A program made the position numbers and the translations under genes. DNA of 64,000 nucleotides from Phragmites australis (Eukaryota > Streptophyta > Magnoliopsida > Poales > Poaceae): the NCBI RefSeq assembly GCF_958298935.1, contig NC_084924.1, forward strand, positions 4,278,001 through 4,342,000. Reading direction: 5' to 3'. Numbering within the stretch: the stretch's first letter is position 1; each line of letters starts with the position of its first letter. This document shows, piece by piece, positions 21,251-32,051 of the stretch. The notes below the pieces were generated by a model. The model ran no database searches. It was not told where the DNA came from and was given only the letters and a program-made list of their open reading frames with translations.

Positions 21251-21936
21251 TCAAGTCTCAATATAAACATGTGCAAAGAACACAACGGAAATATTTAGAT
21301 GTTGGGTTGATAATATTTTTAAAAAATTGGTAATAATATTGAAAATTTACAGCATGGGGATATAACGTAAGGGACTGGTACGTGTTACATGAAACTTGGA
21401 CAACATGCTGAGTAATCAAATGTTACACCGATCATTCGGAAAAAAAATGTAATAGCGATGAAATAATAGTGATATGCATTATTCTAACTAGTCAATTTCA
21501 GAATGTTTCCAAAGCGAAATCGCGAAAAGCCTTATCGTTCTAAGTCTGAAAACCATCACCCCGTTTTGCTTCCAAGATTTAATTTTACATCTCTGACAAG
21601 TCATTTTGGAAAAGGCCATTGACACGGCCACCCGTCACACACCTGAGGCTATGCTGTGGTTGGAATCCTCCAAAGCGATATGGTGGCGACGAGGCTACCT
21701 ATATGCGAAATTGTGAAGACCTATTTCAACATTTTTAAATGTCATGCTCAACAATTTTTTAGACCTATTTCGATAATTTAAAAGATTTGTTTCAACAAAT
21801 ATTGAAATCTAATTCAACAATTTAGAAGATCATGGTCAACATTTATATGTAAATTTTATTCAAAATCGAAGCCTTTAGATAACTTTGTCGGATACAAGAT
21901 GTCCTACTTTTATTAATGTACTCATAGTACAACTAA
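21250..21936. other. Spacer between PHAS-like loci 2 and 3
   Basis: AT-rich. The stretch 21715-21840 has loose repeats of CAACAATTTAGA-like words. No gene is seen. Confidence 0.35.
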
Positions 21937-22400
21937 TTTATATCATCTACCAACGCAGAGGCACACTTTGATTTCAAAAGATAAAACCACATATTCACTC
22001 ATGTATTATATATGCATCAACCTTCTACAACACTTGCAATGGCTTGTGTGCTCTTTTACCTCCTCGGCTCTTTTACCTATTTTCTCTCCATCAAGTATTC
22101 AATCGGGGTCAACGTGACATCTATGCGCATCGGCATGTTGCTTTGGAATGAGTGGCGTCTGGAAGGTATATTTCACGAACGAAATAGAGTAAGTAGTTCA
22201 ATTTACCACCACGGTCGTTTCTCCAGTCGGTCTGGCCCAAGTAGAATATCAATGCGCTACTACCGACATTGAATTACTACATGAATCCATAAAATCTTGT
22301 ACGGGTTACAAGAGCAACTTCATTTGTATAGGATCGATAGGAAGAGATGACTGTATTCATCCTTCTTTTTTATGTTTTGTTTGATCTTTATATTTATAGT
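21937..22400 (+). ncRNA. PHAS-like locus 3
   Basis: TTTATATCATCTACCAACGC at 21937 matches the TATA region of module 1 (TTTATATATCAGCTACCAAC). The leader again carries CTTGTGTGCTCTTTTACC and TCGGGGTCAACGTGACAT. The miR2118-like site lies at 22143-22164, about 205 bp downstream. No ORF is convincing; the 86-aa frame at 22012 is not supported by homology. Modules 1-3 thus form a tandemly duplicated group within 2.3 kb. The 3' end is undefined and may run into the SIRE-like LTR near 22400. Confidence 0.5.
22143..22164 (+). promoter_or_regulatory. miR2118-like target site 3
   Basis: Core GGAATGAGTGGCGTCTGGAA. About 17 of 22 positions agree with the canonical target, including the 5' GGAATG and 3' GGAA ends. 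Confidence 0.5.
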
Positions 22401-22995
22401 TAGGATCACTTTTTACTGTGCCAGGTCCTTCTAGATCGTTCGGTATCAAGCATCCGTTTAATCCCGATCACTTGTCATCGACCGCCAAATTGCATATGTT
22501 TCTGCACACCATGAAACAAGCAAACATATTTATCCACACTCTAAAACATCTTCAGATCAGCACAAAATTAAAAACTTCAACTCAGAGCATATTCTGTAGA
22601 AAATATGAACGTCGGATGTTCCAGTGTGTTATGCTCCTAAATACCGGATTATCCGGTGAGTGTAACATTATTTGTTTTAGAAAAATTTTGCTCTCTGCAT
22701 GAAAATGTCAGTTAAAAGCTTTTAGTGATCTCAATCACCGGATAATCCAGTGTGTACCGATCTACCAAACCATCCTCCTGCAATCTCTCGGCAATAAAAG
22801 GTCTGGTGCGTTGTCCGGTGTTTACAATTACAGCACCGGACTATCCGGCGTATATAATCAGACTTGGCCCACCAAAAAGTCTCTTCTCTGCAGAAAATAC
22901 GCCGACACTCTCAAAGTTTATCACCGAACCATCTGGTGTTTACTTTTATTTCTGCTTTAGTACTAAAAATACTCCGGTGTAGCCACCATATTGAC
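22400..22995. repeat. SIRE/Opie-like LTR fragment with CCGG palindromes
   Basis: The segment starts near TTAGGATCACTTTTTACTG and has several imperfect palindromes of the type CACCGGATAATCCAG and CACCGGACTATCCGGCG. Related phrases occur in LTRs of large grass copia elements of the Opie/Ji type. A similar segment in this window starts at 27937. No coding sequence is seen. Confidence 0.45.
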
Positions 22996-23069
22996 CTTCT
23001 GGTGCATTGATCTCCAATTTTGTTCAGGCTGACTGATGGTAACTAATTGCGACCATGTTGCAATCAGTA

Positions 23070-25473
23070 ATATTGTTGTAAGGATCAAGATATTGACTAG
23101 GGGGGTAAATAGGTATTTCCTTGCAATTCAAACAAACATGCAGTGGATTAGTTAAAAGCGGAGTCTCCGTAAATTTTGCGTACTCTCCGCATTTTTGCGG
23201 AGCCTCCGTACTTTTGCGGACCTTTCGCAAAAACAGAGGTAGCTCGAATGTAAACTACATCTAATGACTTCTAGCTCAAATCAAACAAGAAGGTATGCAT
23301 CTGGAGATGTCCACTAACAAATCCACAAAGCACCTGCACTCATAAGTACGCATAACCAAGTAGATTTAGTAGAAAGCACAAATCAAAGCAAGAACTTAAA
23401 AGTAAACAAACCAAAGTGCAAACACAAAGATTTATTTTTTGAAGTTCAGATTCACCACCGTGAATCCTACGTCTCCGTTGAGGAGCTCCAAGGAGCTGAG
23501 TCTCTTTCAACCACTTTTCTCGATTCACTAGTTTGATCTCTTCCCTTGTGGAGGTGAGATAGATCTTTACAAATTTTCCCGCGGCTCATCACAAGCACGA
23601 GAACTCGCCGAGCGCCGCCTAGCCGTCTAGGAGATTTCACTTCTAAGAGTAACAAATGCTTCACGGATTACTTGATGAAGCCTACAAGTGCTAAAAAAAT
23701 CTTGTGCTCTTAAACACCAATATCTCAACCCAACTCTTAGAATTTCTCATAAATCACGCACACACCTCACAAAGAGGGGTTGGGAAGAGTACTACAAGCA
23801 TTTGCCTTAGTTGTGGATATGAGGAATACCAGCACCAGCACGCCTCTAAATGAAATGGAGGGGGTATAAATACCCCATACACAAAAACTAGCCATTACAG
23901 TCAGAAAGGTACGAAGTCTCCGTAAAAATTTACGGATCCTCTGGACTTTAACACAAGTAGTCGTTATTTAAAAGACTGGCTGTTGGACCTGGATTTTACG
24001 TACACTCTGTAAAAAAACAGACTATCCACAAAAAGGTGCGGACACTCCGCAGTTTAACAAAACAACCCAAGTCACCGTAGTAAAAATGCCATAACCTTTT
24101 GCTATGAACTCCGATTTTGATGATCTTAGACTCAACGAAAAGCTTATTCAGATGGCTAACCATCCCAACTAAAAACAAGCTCTAAGACCACCAGATGAAA
24201 GTGTTATAACATGTGTTTCTCTTAAGTTAGTAGTCGAGTTTGGTAGTTTGAGCAGCAAGACTTGTCAAACCATTTTATATCATATCCCTCTTGATAGAGC
24301 AGCAAACCTATACGATCAATATAAAATCTATTTCAACCTCTTGAGTTTAGTCAACTTCAACTTGCCATTTCTTTTCAATTTCACTTCATAAGAGTGCAAC
24401 CTTTATTGTCTCTTCTTCTTGATCACATCCTCCTTGAGCTTGTGACTTGGGATTCTTGAACACATATGGTCAAGAATTAACTTGACATCCTCAAGCACCT
24501 TAAACCTTATAATTCAATAATGATTTTATGTTTGACAATATATGATTACTTATGGCTTTGATCGGTCTCTCAACGTTAGGCAAATACTTGTTTCTTCTCC
24601 ATCGCATGAGTCCCTCAGTGCCAAGCCTTTTGCTTGCCCTTCTTTACTCGCATGGTCCTCCGTAGCTAAGTTATTTTCCACCCCTTCAACATCTTGTCAT
24701 CTTGAGTCACAAATAGTCTCATATCAACAATATGCATTTATTAAATACTATTTCTTCAATAACATGATCCTTACTTAAATATTTATTTTTTATATCAATA
24801 TTGTGATCAAACAAGTTTCCATGGTTACTTTTCCTAAATTACTAAGCTCTTGATCAATTTCTTCTTTCTTGATAAGAATATTATCCATGTAACCAAGCAA
24901 CCTATCATTACAATTTTCTTTGATTTACCATTGCTATTGATCACATATCTCTTCATCATCAATATGCACTCATGTATTCTATTTCTTCAACTTAATTTTC
25001 ATTTTAATATCTTTCTTTATATTGATGTTGTGACCAAGTAAGCTTCCATATAAACTCTTTTTAATCAACTAAGCATTTGATCACTTGTCTTGTTTCTTGA
25101 TCAATATACCAATTTTATGACTAAGTAAGCTCTCAACAAAATCTTCCTTGCTTTACGAAGCTCTTAAAATACTAAATCCTTAATCACCTTTGTTTTTAAT
25201 ATTGCAATCTTGATCAATCTTATGCCCTTTCAATTTTCATTTGATTATACAAACAAACAACCAATAAGATCATACGACTGCACTTGCATCCTTGTCTTTG
25301 TTGTCCTTTTTAATCTTTGCTCGTTATTTCTTTACTTTTGCATACTTCATATGACATGAGCTTGACTTTATCATTTGCAAGTAAAAATCTATCCAAACTC
25401 AATAAACTTATTAGTCCTTTAATTATTTTACCATTCAACCATCAAAACCCACTAGAAGACCTAGATGCACTTT
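23070..25473. repeat. SIRE/Maximus-like copia LTR (2.4 kb)
   Basis: The left part reads GGATCAAGATATTGACTAGG then GGGGTAAATAGG and carries repeated GCGGAGTCTCCG / CTCCGCA palindromes. The middle has long CTTGATCA-type low-complexity sequence. The right end reads GACCTAGATGCACTTTCA, all typical of SIRE/Maximus-class LTRs in grasses. No internal domain (gag, RT) is found next to it, so it is a solo LTR or fragment. The open frames inside are not genes. Confidence 0.5.
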
Positions 25474-25765
25474 CAGTTGTAACTAGGTTGTTCAGTATAT
25501 TATAACTAAAGTGTCTATCATATTGTAACTAGTACACACTCGACTACCATATTACAACTAAAGTGTTTACCATATTATAACTAGAGTGTCTAGTGCGTTA
25601 TAACTAGTACTTACTCAATGATACATTGTGTCTAATATGTTATAACTATATTATTATAATTAGAGTGTCTAACATGTTATAACTATATTGTTCGGCATGT
25701 TGTAACTTGACTGTCTCTGAATCACAACCATCATCCAAGTGTAACTACAGTATAACACAAAACGC
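25474..25765. repeat. Degenerate short tandem repeats
   Basis: About ten loose copies of a 25-40 bp unit built on GTGTCTA-CATATTGTAACTAG words occur in a row (for example 25508, 25570, 25590, 25660, 25690). The unit length varies, so the array is old. Confidence 0.6.
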
Positions 25766-26432
25766 AACTGGATGTCTACTATATTGTAAATATATAACGA
25801 TCCTAAAATTTTATCAAAATATAACCTCATAAATATCATTTTGTTAAGCGTATTTTTCCAATAATATGTTTCAAACAGATCGAAAATTGAATATATCGTT
25901 CTAAAAATATTGTATTTTAACTATTTAAATCAACAAAATAATCTTCGCATGTATGCTCTGATAGGTGGGTTGGATGTGTACGTGGTATCGGTGAATTAAT
26001 TCTCTCGATTTGTTGACTCACGAAAGGATCAGCTGGGGGGCACGTGAGAAAAAGCTAGCTTGGGCGACCATAGTACGCAGCACAGGTCTGTTCTACATCT
26101 ATGCATAGAATAGACCTAGCGTGTGAATATATATATATATATATATATATATAGCAAAATTACACGGCAGTTGCAAAATGTTGCATATTTTAAAACGGTC
26201 ACGTAATTTTTAAATATTAAATATATATAAAAATAAATTCGTCTAAACACTATCCGCGAGGGCGAGATCGTCTTATCGTCTTATCGGCTCTAGGCCCATC
26301 GATGAGGACGGCCTGTTCATGGCTCACAGGCAAAATGGCGCAAGAGCTAATCAAGGTCCAAGGCCCAAAAGGTGACATATACTAGACAAGGTGTGCATCT
26401 ATTCTGCCAAGTCCATTCACCAGTCGCTGCTC
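25766..26432. other. Spacer with an (AT)n microsatellite
   Basis: AT-rich spacer holding a perfect (AT) dinucleotide run at about 26127-26152. No gene is seen. Confidence 0.5.
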
Positions 26433-26900
26433 TATAAAAACGGGACCGTCGCCATTCCACTGCACCGTACAAACTCCACATTGTTCAGTAGGAGGAACAC
26501 ATGATCTGATCCTGAGCAACGAGTACCTGTCTCATCTAGCTTGGCTTGTTCCTTCTCTGCTTTTGTAATTCCCAGGTGATGGAGCAACATACTGTATATT
26601 AGCTACTTGGGAATGAGCTGCACCAGGAAGACATGTTTGACTACAACTCATGCAAGGTCAGTGGAAAGCATTGCGGGTGCTGCGTGCTTTCACTGTCGAC
26701 GTTCAATGCCCATCCTGGCTTAGCTTGGAACTATTCACTCTATTTCTTCTTTCTAATTTTGTAGCGGAGGGTTATGTGATTGTGAATACATCATGACTTT
26801 AATTTGAATGAACTAGACAATAATGAATCGATGAAGTGAGCACTCTGTAACAAAAAGAAAAAGAGAAGAAGAGAACAGTCCATCCACCAGTCGTTGCTCA
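26433..26900 (+). ncRNA. PHAS-like locus 4
   Basis: A strong TATA box (CTCTATAAAAACGGG, around 26430-26444) is followed by ACCGTACAAACTCCACATTG, also found in module 5, and by GATCCTGAGCA. The miR2118-like site lies at 26608-26629, about 175 bp downstream. After the site come ACATGTTTGACTACAACTCA and AAGCATTGCGGGTGCTGCGT, words recurring in modules 5 and 6. No ORF is present. The layout and sequence fit a 21-PHAS precursor. The 3' end is arbitrary. Confidence 0.55.
26608..26629 (+). promoter_or_regulatory. miR2118-like target site 4
   Basis: Core GGAATGAGCTGCACCAGGAA. About 17 of 22 positions agree with the canonical target. The 3' half (CACCAGGAA), which pairs with the miRNA 5' end, is well kept. 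Confidence 0.5.
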
Positions 26901-26939
26901 TTGCCATTGCCCTGTCGTTATGCAATTGCATATATTGTA

Positions 26940-28470
26940 GGACCGAGAATAACGATCAGAATGGATAAATATACATCTTATCAAATTCTTTCGAATTAGA
27001 TGACTTTCACTTTTGTTTCACCTAACACATATCAAAACTCAAGCGGAAATAAATACTAGAGAGAAGCAACTTGCAATCAAGAATGCAAAGGAAATCATTG
27101 CTCTCATGTTTATATGTGAACTCAATCCATGAGTTATCATCATAAAAGATCACAACTTGATAAAAGAAACACTTCGATCCAAAGATAGGAACACCGGAAG
27201 AAGAAACTCTCCAAATTGATGATCTAGTGGTAATGGAGTTTAAGACCTACTTGTATACATTTATATATGAATTTTATGCCTCTAGCAATAAGAGAAATAA
27301 CTTCACAAGGATAAAAAAAATTTAGTTCAAAAACTAAAACGAAATTCTCATCCAAAAAGAAAAAACTCGCAACAAAGCAACAGAGCTAATAGAAAGAGAT
27401 GAACATGAGCATTGAAGAAAATATGCACTTCATTTCTTCAAGAGATCAGCCTTATTTTAGGCAGATTACAAAGTATTTTCCTCATAAAAGTTCCCACCTA
27501 TTACAAAGGCTAAGCTCTTCTCTCTCCCTCTCCAAAAACTCAATCACACAATCTCTAATGGCTAGCTCACCCTTTCGTAACAGCCCTACCCCTTTATTTA
27601 TAGGTATTGAGAACTTCCTTGGATGCTAAATTTTCTTATTCCTAAAATACCTCTTGCTTACAATAGCCTCATACCTAACATCGGGGCATTTTGATCCATT
27701 TTTCACTCCATCCATCGAACGGCCACGACTCCTTCATGACTTAGTTTTGCCTCAACACAAGCTTCACAATGATGTCAAGTGGACCATGTCTTGCGATCTT
27801 GATAGTCGGCAAGTCTCTCACACTCCCGATCTCTCGTTCGCCTTACCACTTGCACCGTTCTCTCTTTCGCTTTGATTTCGTCAAGACGTTGACTTCATCC
27901 ACCTCCTATATTTTGCTTGACATCCACGTGTACTGTTAGGATCACCATTGACTTTGCCTGACCTCGTAGATCGTCCAGCACCAAGCATCCTACTTAGCCC
28001 TGATTTCGCCGTCGACCGTCAAGTTGTATCCATCATCTGCACACCATAAGACAAACAAACATATATCTTCAAACCATATTCAATTAATCCAACTCAAGAA
28101 TCTCCAGTTGTCAATACAACTCGCATAAATTGTGAATACCAGATGTTCCGGTCTGCACACTGGAACATTCGGTGTGTGTAACCTCCTCTGTTGTTTGTGC
28201 TCTTCACCGGAATATCCGGTGTAACTTTCGAAGTGCCCATCAGAACTTCCGGTGTTAACACCGGAATTTCTAATGTTCAATACAGCATAGAACCCTCTGA
28301 AAAATTGTTCTCTGTAAGAAATGATCCGGCATCACCACCGGAACTTCCGATGTTCAAAGTTCCATTTTTCCCTGAAAATTTCTTCTTTATAAGAAATGTT
28401 CAAGCGTGTACAAAACCCTATCACCGGATCTTCGGTGCGTACAATTTTACTAAAATCGGAGATAAAAACT
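26940..28470. repeat. Retrotransposon LTR-like fragments
   Basis: 26940-27930 is AT-rich sequence resembling a copia LTR in reverse (for example GATCACAACTTGATAAAAG). 27937-28450 begins TGTTAGGATCACC and carries CCGGAATATCCGGTG and CACCGGAACTTCCG palindromes, closely parallel to 22400-22995. No domain-coding sequence is recognised. Confidence 0.45.
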
Positions 28471-29236
28471 TCTAACATAATTTTCAATCCAACTTTAGTT
28501 AGACATGATCACATTTCATTATATAGACACTCTTATACAAATTCAAAAATCATTAAGTTAAAATAATAAATTTATCAATCACTCATCATAAATAAATTAA
28601 GACATGTTTTAATTTAATTTTTACATGTTCAACCTGGATACACCAAAATCATGCACATGCATCTTCAGCTGCACCATGCATGTGAAGCACAGCCTGCACA
28701 CAGTCACATATGCACGACAATGATGAGCCGAGCCTGTCAAGGGCACAAGAGCATGACGTAAGTGAACACGAAAATTTTAAAAAAATTATAAAATATATGA
28801 GAGAATAAATTTTTTTACTAATATATGCGACGCATAGTTTATCAGGACTATTTATTTATGTTAAGATTCATATTAAAAGGGTAGGTAAAAAAAATAAATA
28901 TATGAGAAAATTAATAGATATATAATTATTATGTGAGAGAAATAGATGATAGTGCGCAAGTGAATATGGAGTGGGTGTATTTGGCGGAGGTAATTACACA
29001 GCAAAGGGCTGGGAGCACAGTACGATTATGTTTACTACTGTAGTACTGTCCACCGACTATTTTACTATTTTCAAAAGTGACTCGTTAAATTCACTGGTCG
29101 CTGTACAAAAGAATTTCCCGGCATCGTATTGTGCGACCACATATGCACAACATCAGAGCCAAGAACCACCGTGCAAGGTTCAAGGCGTAATATATCCGAT
29201 GCAATGCATCTATTCGTCCAACTCATTTTCTTGTTG
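28471..29236. other. Spacer, no recognised gene
   Basis: AT-rich, with a small CATGCA-rich stretch near 28670-28700. The 90-aa frame at 28971-29243 has no domain support and ends at the PHAS-like promoter. Confidence 0.4.
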
Positions 29237-29860
29237 TATATAACAGTATATATCCCCGTGACTTGGCCTTTTCACCGCTCCACAAACTCCACGTTGGTCG
29301 TTTAAAAGAAGACATATTTGTGATCCTGAGCAGTCTTGTCCTACTTAGGAATGAGTGGCACCAGGAAGGCACACCAAACAGCTGCAACTGTCCGGACGGA
29401 CGAAGACGACCCATGGGCGTGTTTCTTCTTTAGAGGCGTCATCGTGGAGGATTCCACATCGCTTCCTGTTTTTATTGATATTGCGCATATTCCTCGCTGT
29501 TGTAGCATGATATGTTTTGGATCACGAGGACCACGATAGAGTCAAAGCTACCGTGTCAGAACATCTGACGAGCTCAGCAACGATGACATTTGCAACTCTC
29601 TCCTCTGATGCTGCTATATGGTGGCTGTGATCAGGGAGGAAAAGATATCAGGACAGATGCTGAGGTCTATGTTGGGAGATCAGAACTACTTGTTACATAT
29701 GTACGATGAGTTTAGTAAGAATGACTCAGTTACAGTCTTTATTTGGTTGTTCTAGTGTGTAGTAGTGTTCAATTTTTGTTGTCCATGTGCTCACATCGTT
29801 AAGTATTTCGCTAGTGACCTTAAATCAATTATGCCGTTGTTAAAAAAAATTTAAACTAAA
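29237..29860 (+). ncRNA. PHAS-like locus 5 (best-preserved site)
   Basis: TATA element TGTATATAACAG (about 29236-29247), then CTCCACAAACTCCACGTTGG and TGATCCTGAGCA as in module 4. The miR2118-like site at 29346-29367 lies 109 bp from the TATA box. The site matches the canonical family target at 19 of 22 positions by my reading, with both ends intact. Downstream comes ACACCAAACAGCTGCAACTG, repeated in module 6. No protein-coding frame is supported. Of all modules this one best fits a functional 21-PHAS precursor. The 3' end is not determinable from sequence. Confidence 0.6.
29346..29367 (+). promoter_or_regulatory. miR2118-like target site 5
   Basis: Core GGAATGAGTGGCACCAGGAA, preceded by TA. 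Mismatches to the canonical target are at three positions, none at the last four bases that pair with the miRNA 5' end. Confidence 0.6.
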
Positions 29861-29869
29861 TCATCTTAT

Positions 29870-30180
29870 TTAATAATATCGGCATCATGGTGCCAAACAG
29901 CTGCAACAGTCCATGGAAACCATTGTGCGTGCTCGACGTCACGGTTCGCCATGGAACAGTCTGTGTTCATCAATAGTGGATGTTGGCTATGAGTGTCATC
30001 AGGAGAACACATGCAACCAATCGTAGCGGAACTACAACGGATGGTGTCATGTAGCTTTGCTCCGTAATACTGCAAGCGTGATATGAAGATTCACAGCCCT
30101 GTGGTGCATCTTTTCTTGTGTGCGTAGATGGATGGGACCATGATCGGGATTTCAGAATTGATGTTAGTTTCTATCACAAT
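29870..30180 (+). ncRNA. PHAS-like relic 6 (degraded duplicate of locus 5)
   Basis: TGCCAAACAGCTGCAACAGT at 29892 repeats the sequence just after site 5, but the site before it is scrambled (GGCATCATGG). A second, poor site-like stretch follows at 29984-30005 with TATGAGTGTCATCAGGA. No TATA box is apparent. It is probably a decayed tandem copy. Confidence 0.35.
29984..30005 (+). promoter_or_regulatory. Degenerate miR2118-like site 6
   Basis: Core TATGAGTGTCATCAGGAG. About 15 of 22 positions agree with the canonical target. Probably not functional. Confidence 0.3.
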
Positions 30181-30399
30181 ATTCAAACTAGTATAAATTG
30201 GGATGAGTTCCTACTGATGAATGGCTCTGGGCTGGAACACCTGATCTGAATTCCATATCCCTTGGTTGGCAGGGTGCCCGACAACATAAAATAATCACGG
30301 CCAAACCCAAAATCACCATCTTACTAAAAGAATATTGAGTTGGTTTGTTGCTGGTACCATAATAAAATAGAACATACTGAAAAAGTTCTTCATGAAAAT

Positions 30400-31380
30400 C
30401 TGCTCAAAATAAAAAGCACTGCATTCTATTACTCTTAAAATTTAAAACACTATCAAAATAGTTATAAAAAACCGAAATACATATATGTTGTAGAGGATAC
30501 TATGATCTAACTCAAAAAAATTAAATAAAAATATAATTTTTACAATGAGAAAAAATTATCTAGATATGTTGATGGCAATGCTCAAAATTTCAAGTGCTTT
30601 ATTTAGTAACAGACGAACGTGCTCCAATAGCAATGTATTCTTCCTCGCAGTAAGACAATGCCACAAACTTTTGTTTATATGATTGCCAAGCGACCAAGTT
30701 GCTCCCTAGTTACTGAAGGCACACATTTCTTTTTACTCCCTAGGCTAACTATTCTCTTTCTTTTCCCCATTGCCCATGGCTTTCATCGTCCTCATCCTCT
30801 CTCTGCTCGCTCCCATTCAGTGAGATCCCTAGCGAATCGCGATTTCCCTCCGCCTCCACCCGGCCAGAGCGCCGCCACTATTCCCTGAGATAGTGCTTGT
30901 TGTGTAGCACTCAGTGGCAGAGCAGGCAAGTAGGGAAGCTGCTCTTCTCTCCTTCACCTAAGTAGCTTCGGATCGAAATCGAATGAATGTACTACGCCAG
31001 AGATGGAAGCCGTGAAATCGAATGAAGTGTAATATATGATTCTCTGGTTGTGCAAGCAGAGAATCATCCGAAGAATAGTAGTGACTAGAGGGAGGAGTCA
31101 GGGTATTTACCATAAAGCAGCCGCAGCTACGGTTCAACCAGCGCCCGTCCCCTCTTGGTCCCGAAGGCTCTTCACCTGAGCACAATGTAAATAAACGATG
31201 CCTGTGTGTACAATGAAAATTATTTTTTTCTCATTGTAAAAGTAATTGTTTGAGTACAAATTTTTAGAGACATAGATTATAGCATCCTCTACAACATATA
31301 TTATTTTAAAATTTTATATGCCTATTTAGATAGTGTTTTGAATTTTGAGAGCAATAAAATAAAGTGTTTTTTTATTTTTT
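30400..31380. mobile_element. Non-autonomous DNA element with inverted arms
   Basis: The arm at about 30400-30550 (TTAAAATTTAAAACACTATC, GTTGTAGAGGATACTATGAT) is the reverse complement of the arm at about 31230-31380 (ATAGCATCCTCTACAACATA, AGATAGTGTTTTGAATTTTG). The middle, 30600-31190, is richer in GC and unrelated. Target duplications were not found. A related foldback occurs at 54840-55560, so this is a repeated family. The 76-aa frames inside have no recognised homology. Confidence 0.5.
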
Positions 31381-31560
31381 AAGCTGTCGGTCCTTGAATG
31401 CAGTAGAGGCGACAGCAATGTGTATGTATTTTTACAAATACTAAAAACTAAAATAAAATAAAGTTTGTTTTTATTTTTTTAAGCTGTCGGCCGTTGAATG
31501 CAGTAGAGGCGACAGCAATGTGTATGTATTTCTACAAATACTAAAAAATAAAAATAAAAT
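31372..31560. repeat. Two tandem copies of a ~95-bp unit
   Basis: The unit TTTTTAAGCTGTCGG..TTGAATGCAGTAGAGGCGAC..GTGTATGTATTT occurs twice, starting near 31376 and 31472, with few differences. Confidence 0.75.
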
Positions 31561-32027
31561 TCGAGCTCCTAGCCGCCATGTCGGCCAACGGCCCAAGAGC
31601 CAATTGGGCTTAGCACTTAGGACTTAGCATCCTATTGGGCTTGATGCTTGTCGATTCGGCTTAGCACTCAGGACTCAGCATGGCAGCCCAAGTGCCCAGC
31701 AGCAAATCGGTTTCTTCGGTTGTATCGGTTTTCAGTTAGTTAATACTGAAAAACAGGATATGAAAAAACCTAAATTTCTATCTACTGAACCAAAAAATGG
31801 TCAAACCGGGTTAATCGGTTCGGTTCGGTACAAATGTGCATAGTCCTCGCCCACTCAATGGGGTGCACTAGTGCTTCACCTACAACACGAAGACTGTATT
31901 CACTCAGATGCTATGCTCTTTATAAACGCCTTGCCTACACCTCTTGGGAGAGTCCTCGCAACATGCTAGCTATCTTCGAGACCGCCGGTCTGACCAAGGT
32001 AGAGCGTCTGGACATGTGATCATGGCT

Positions 32028-32049
32028 TCGGAGTGAGTGGCGTCAGGAA
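32028..32049 (+). promoter_or_regulatory. miR2118-like target site 7
   Basis: Core GGAGTGAGTGGCGTCAGGAA. About 17 of 22 positions agree with the canonical target. The last seven bases overlap the target duplication of the Pack-MULE. Confidence 0.5.
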
Positions 32050-32051
32050 AA

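Noticed and set aside
26127..26152. (AT)n run considered as a promoter
   Set aside because: A simple microsatellite; the real TATA box of locus 4 lies 300 bp downstream.
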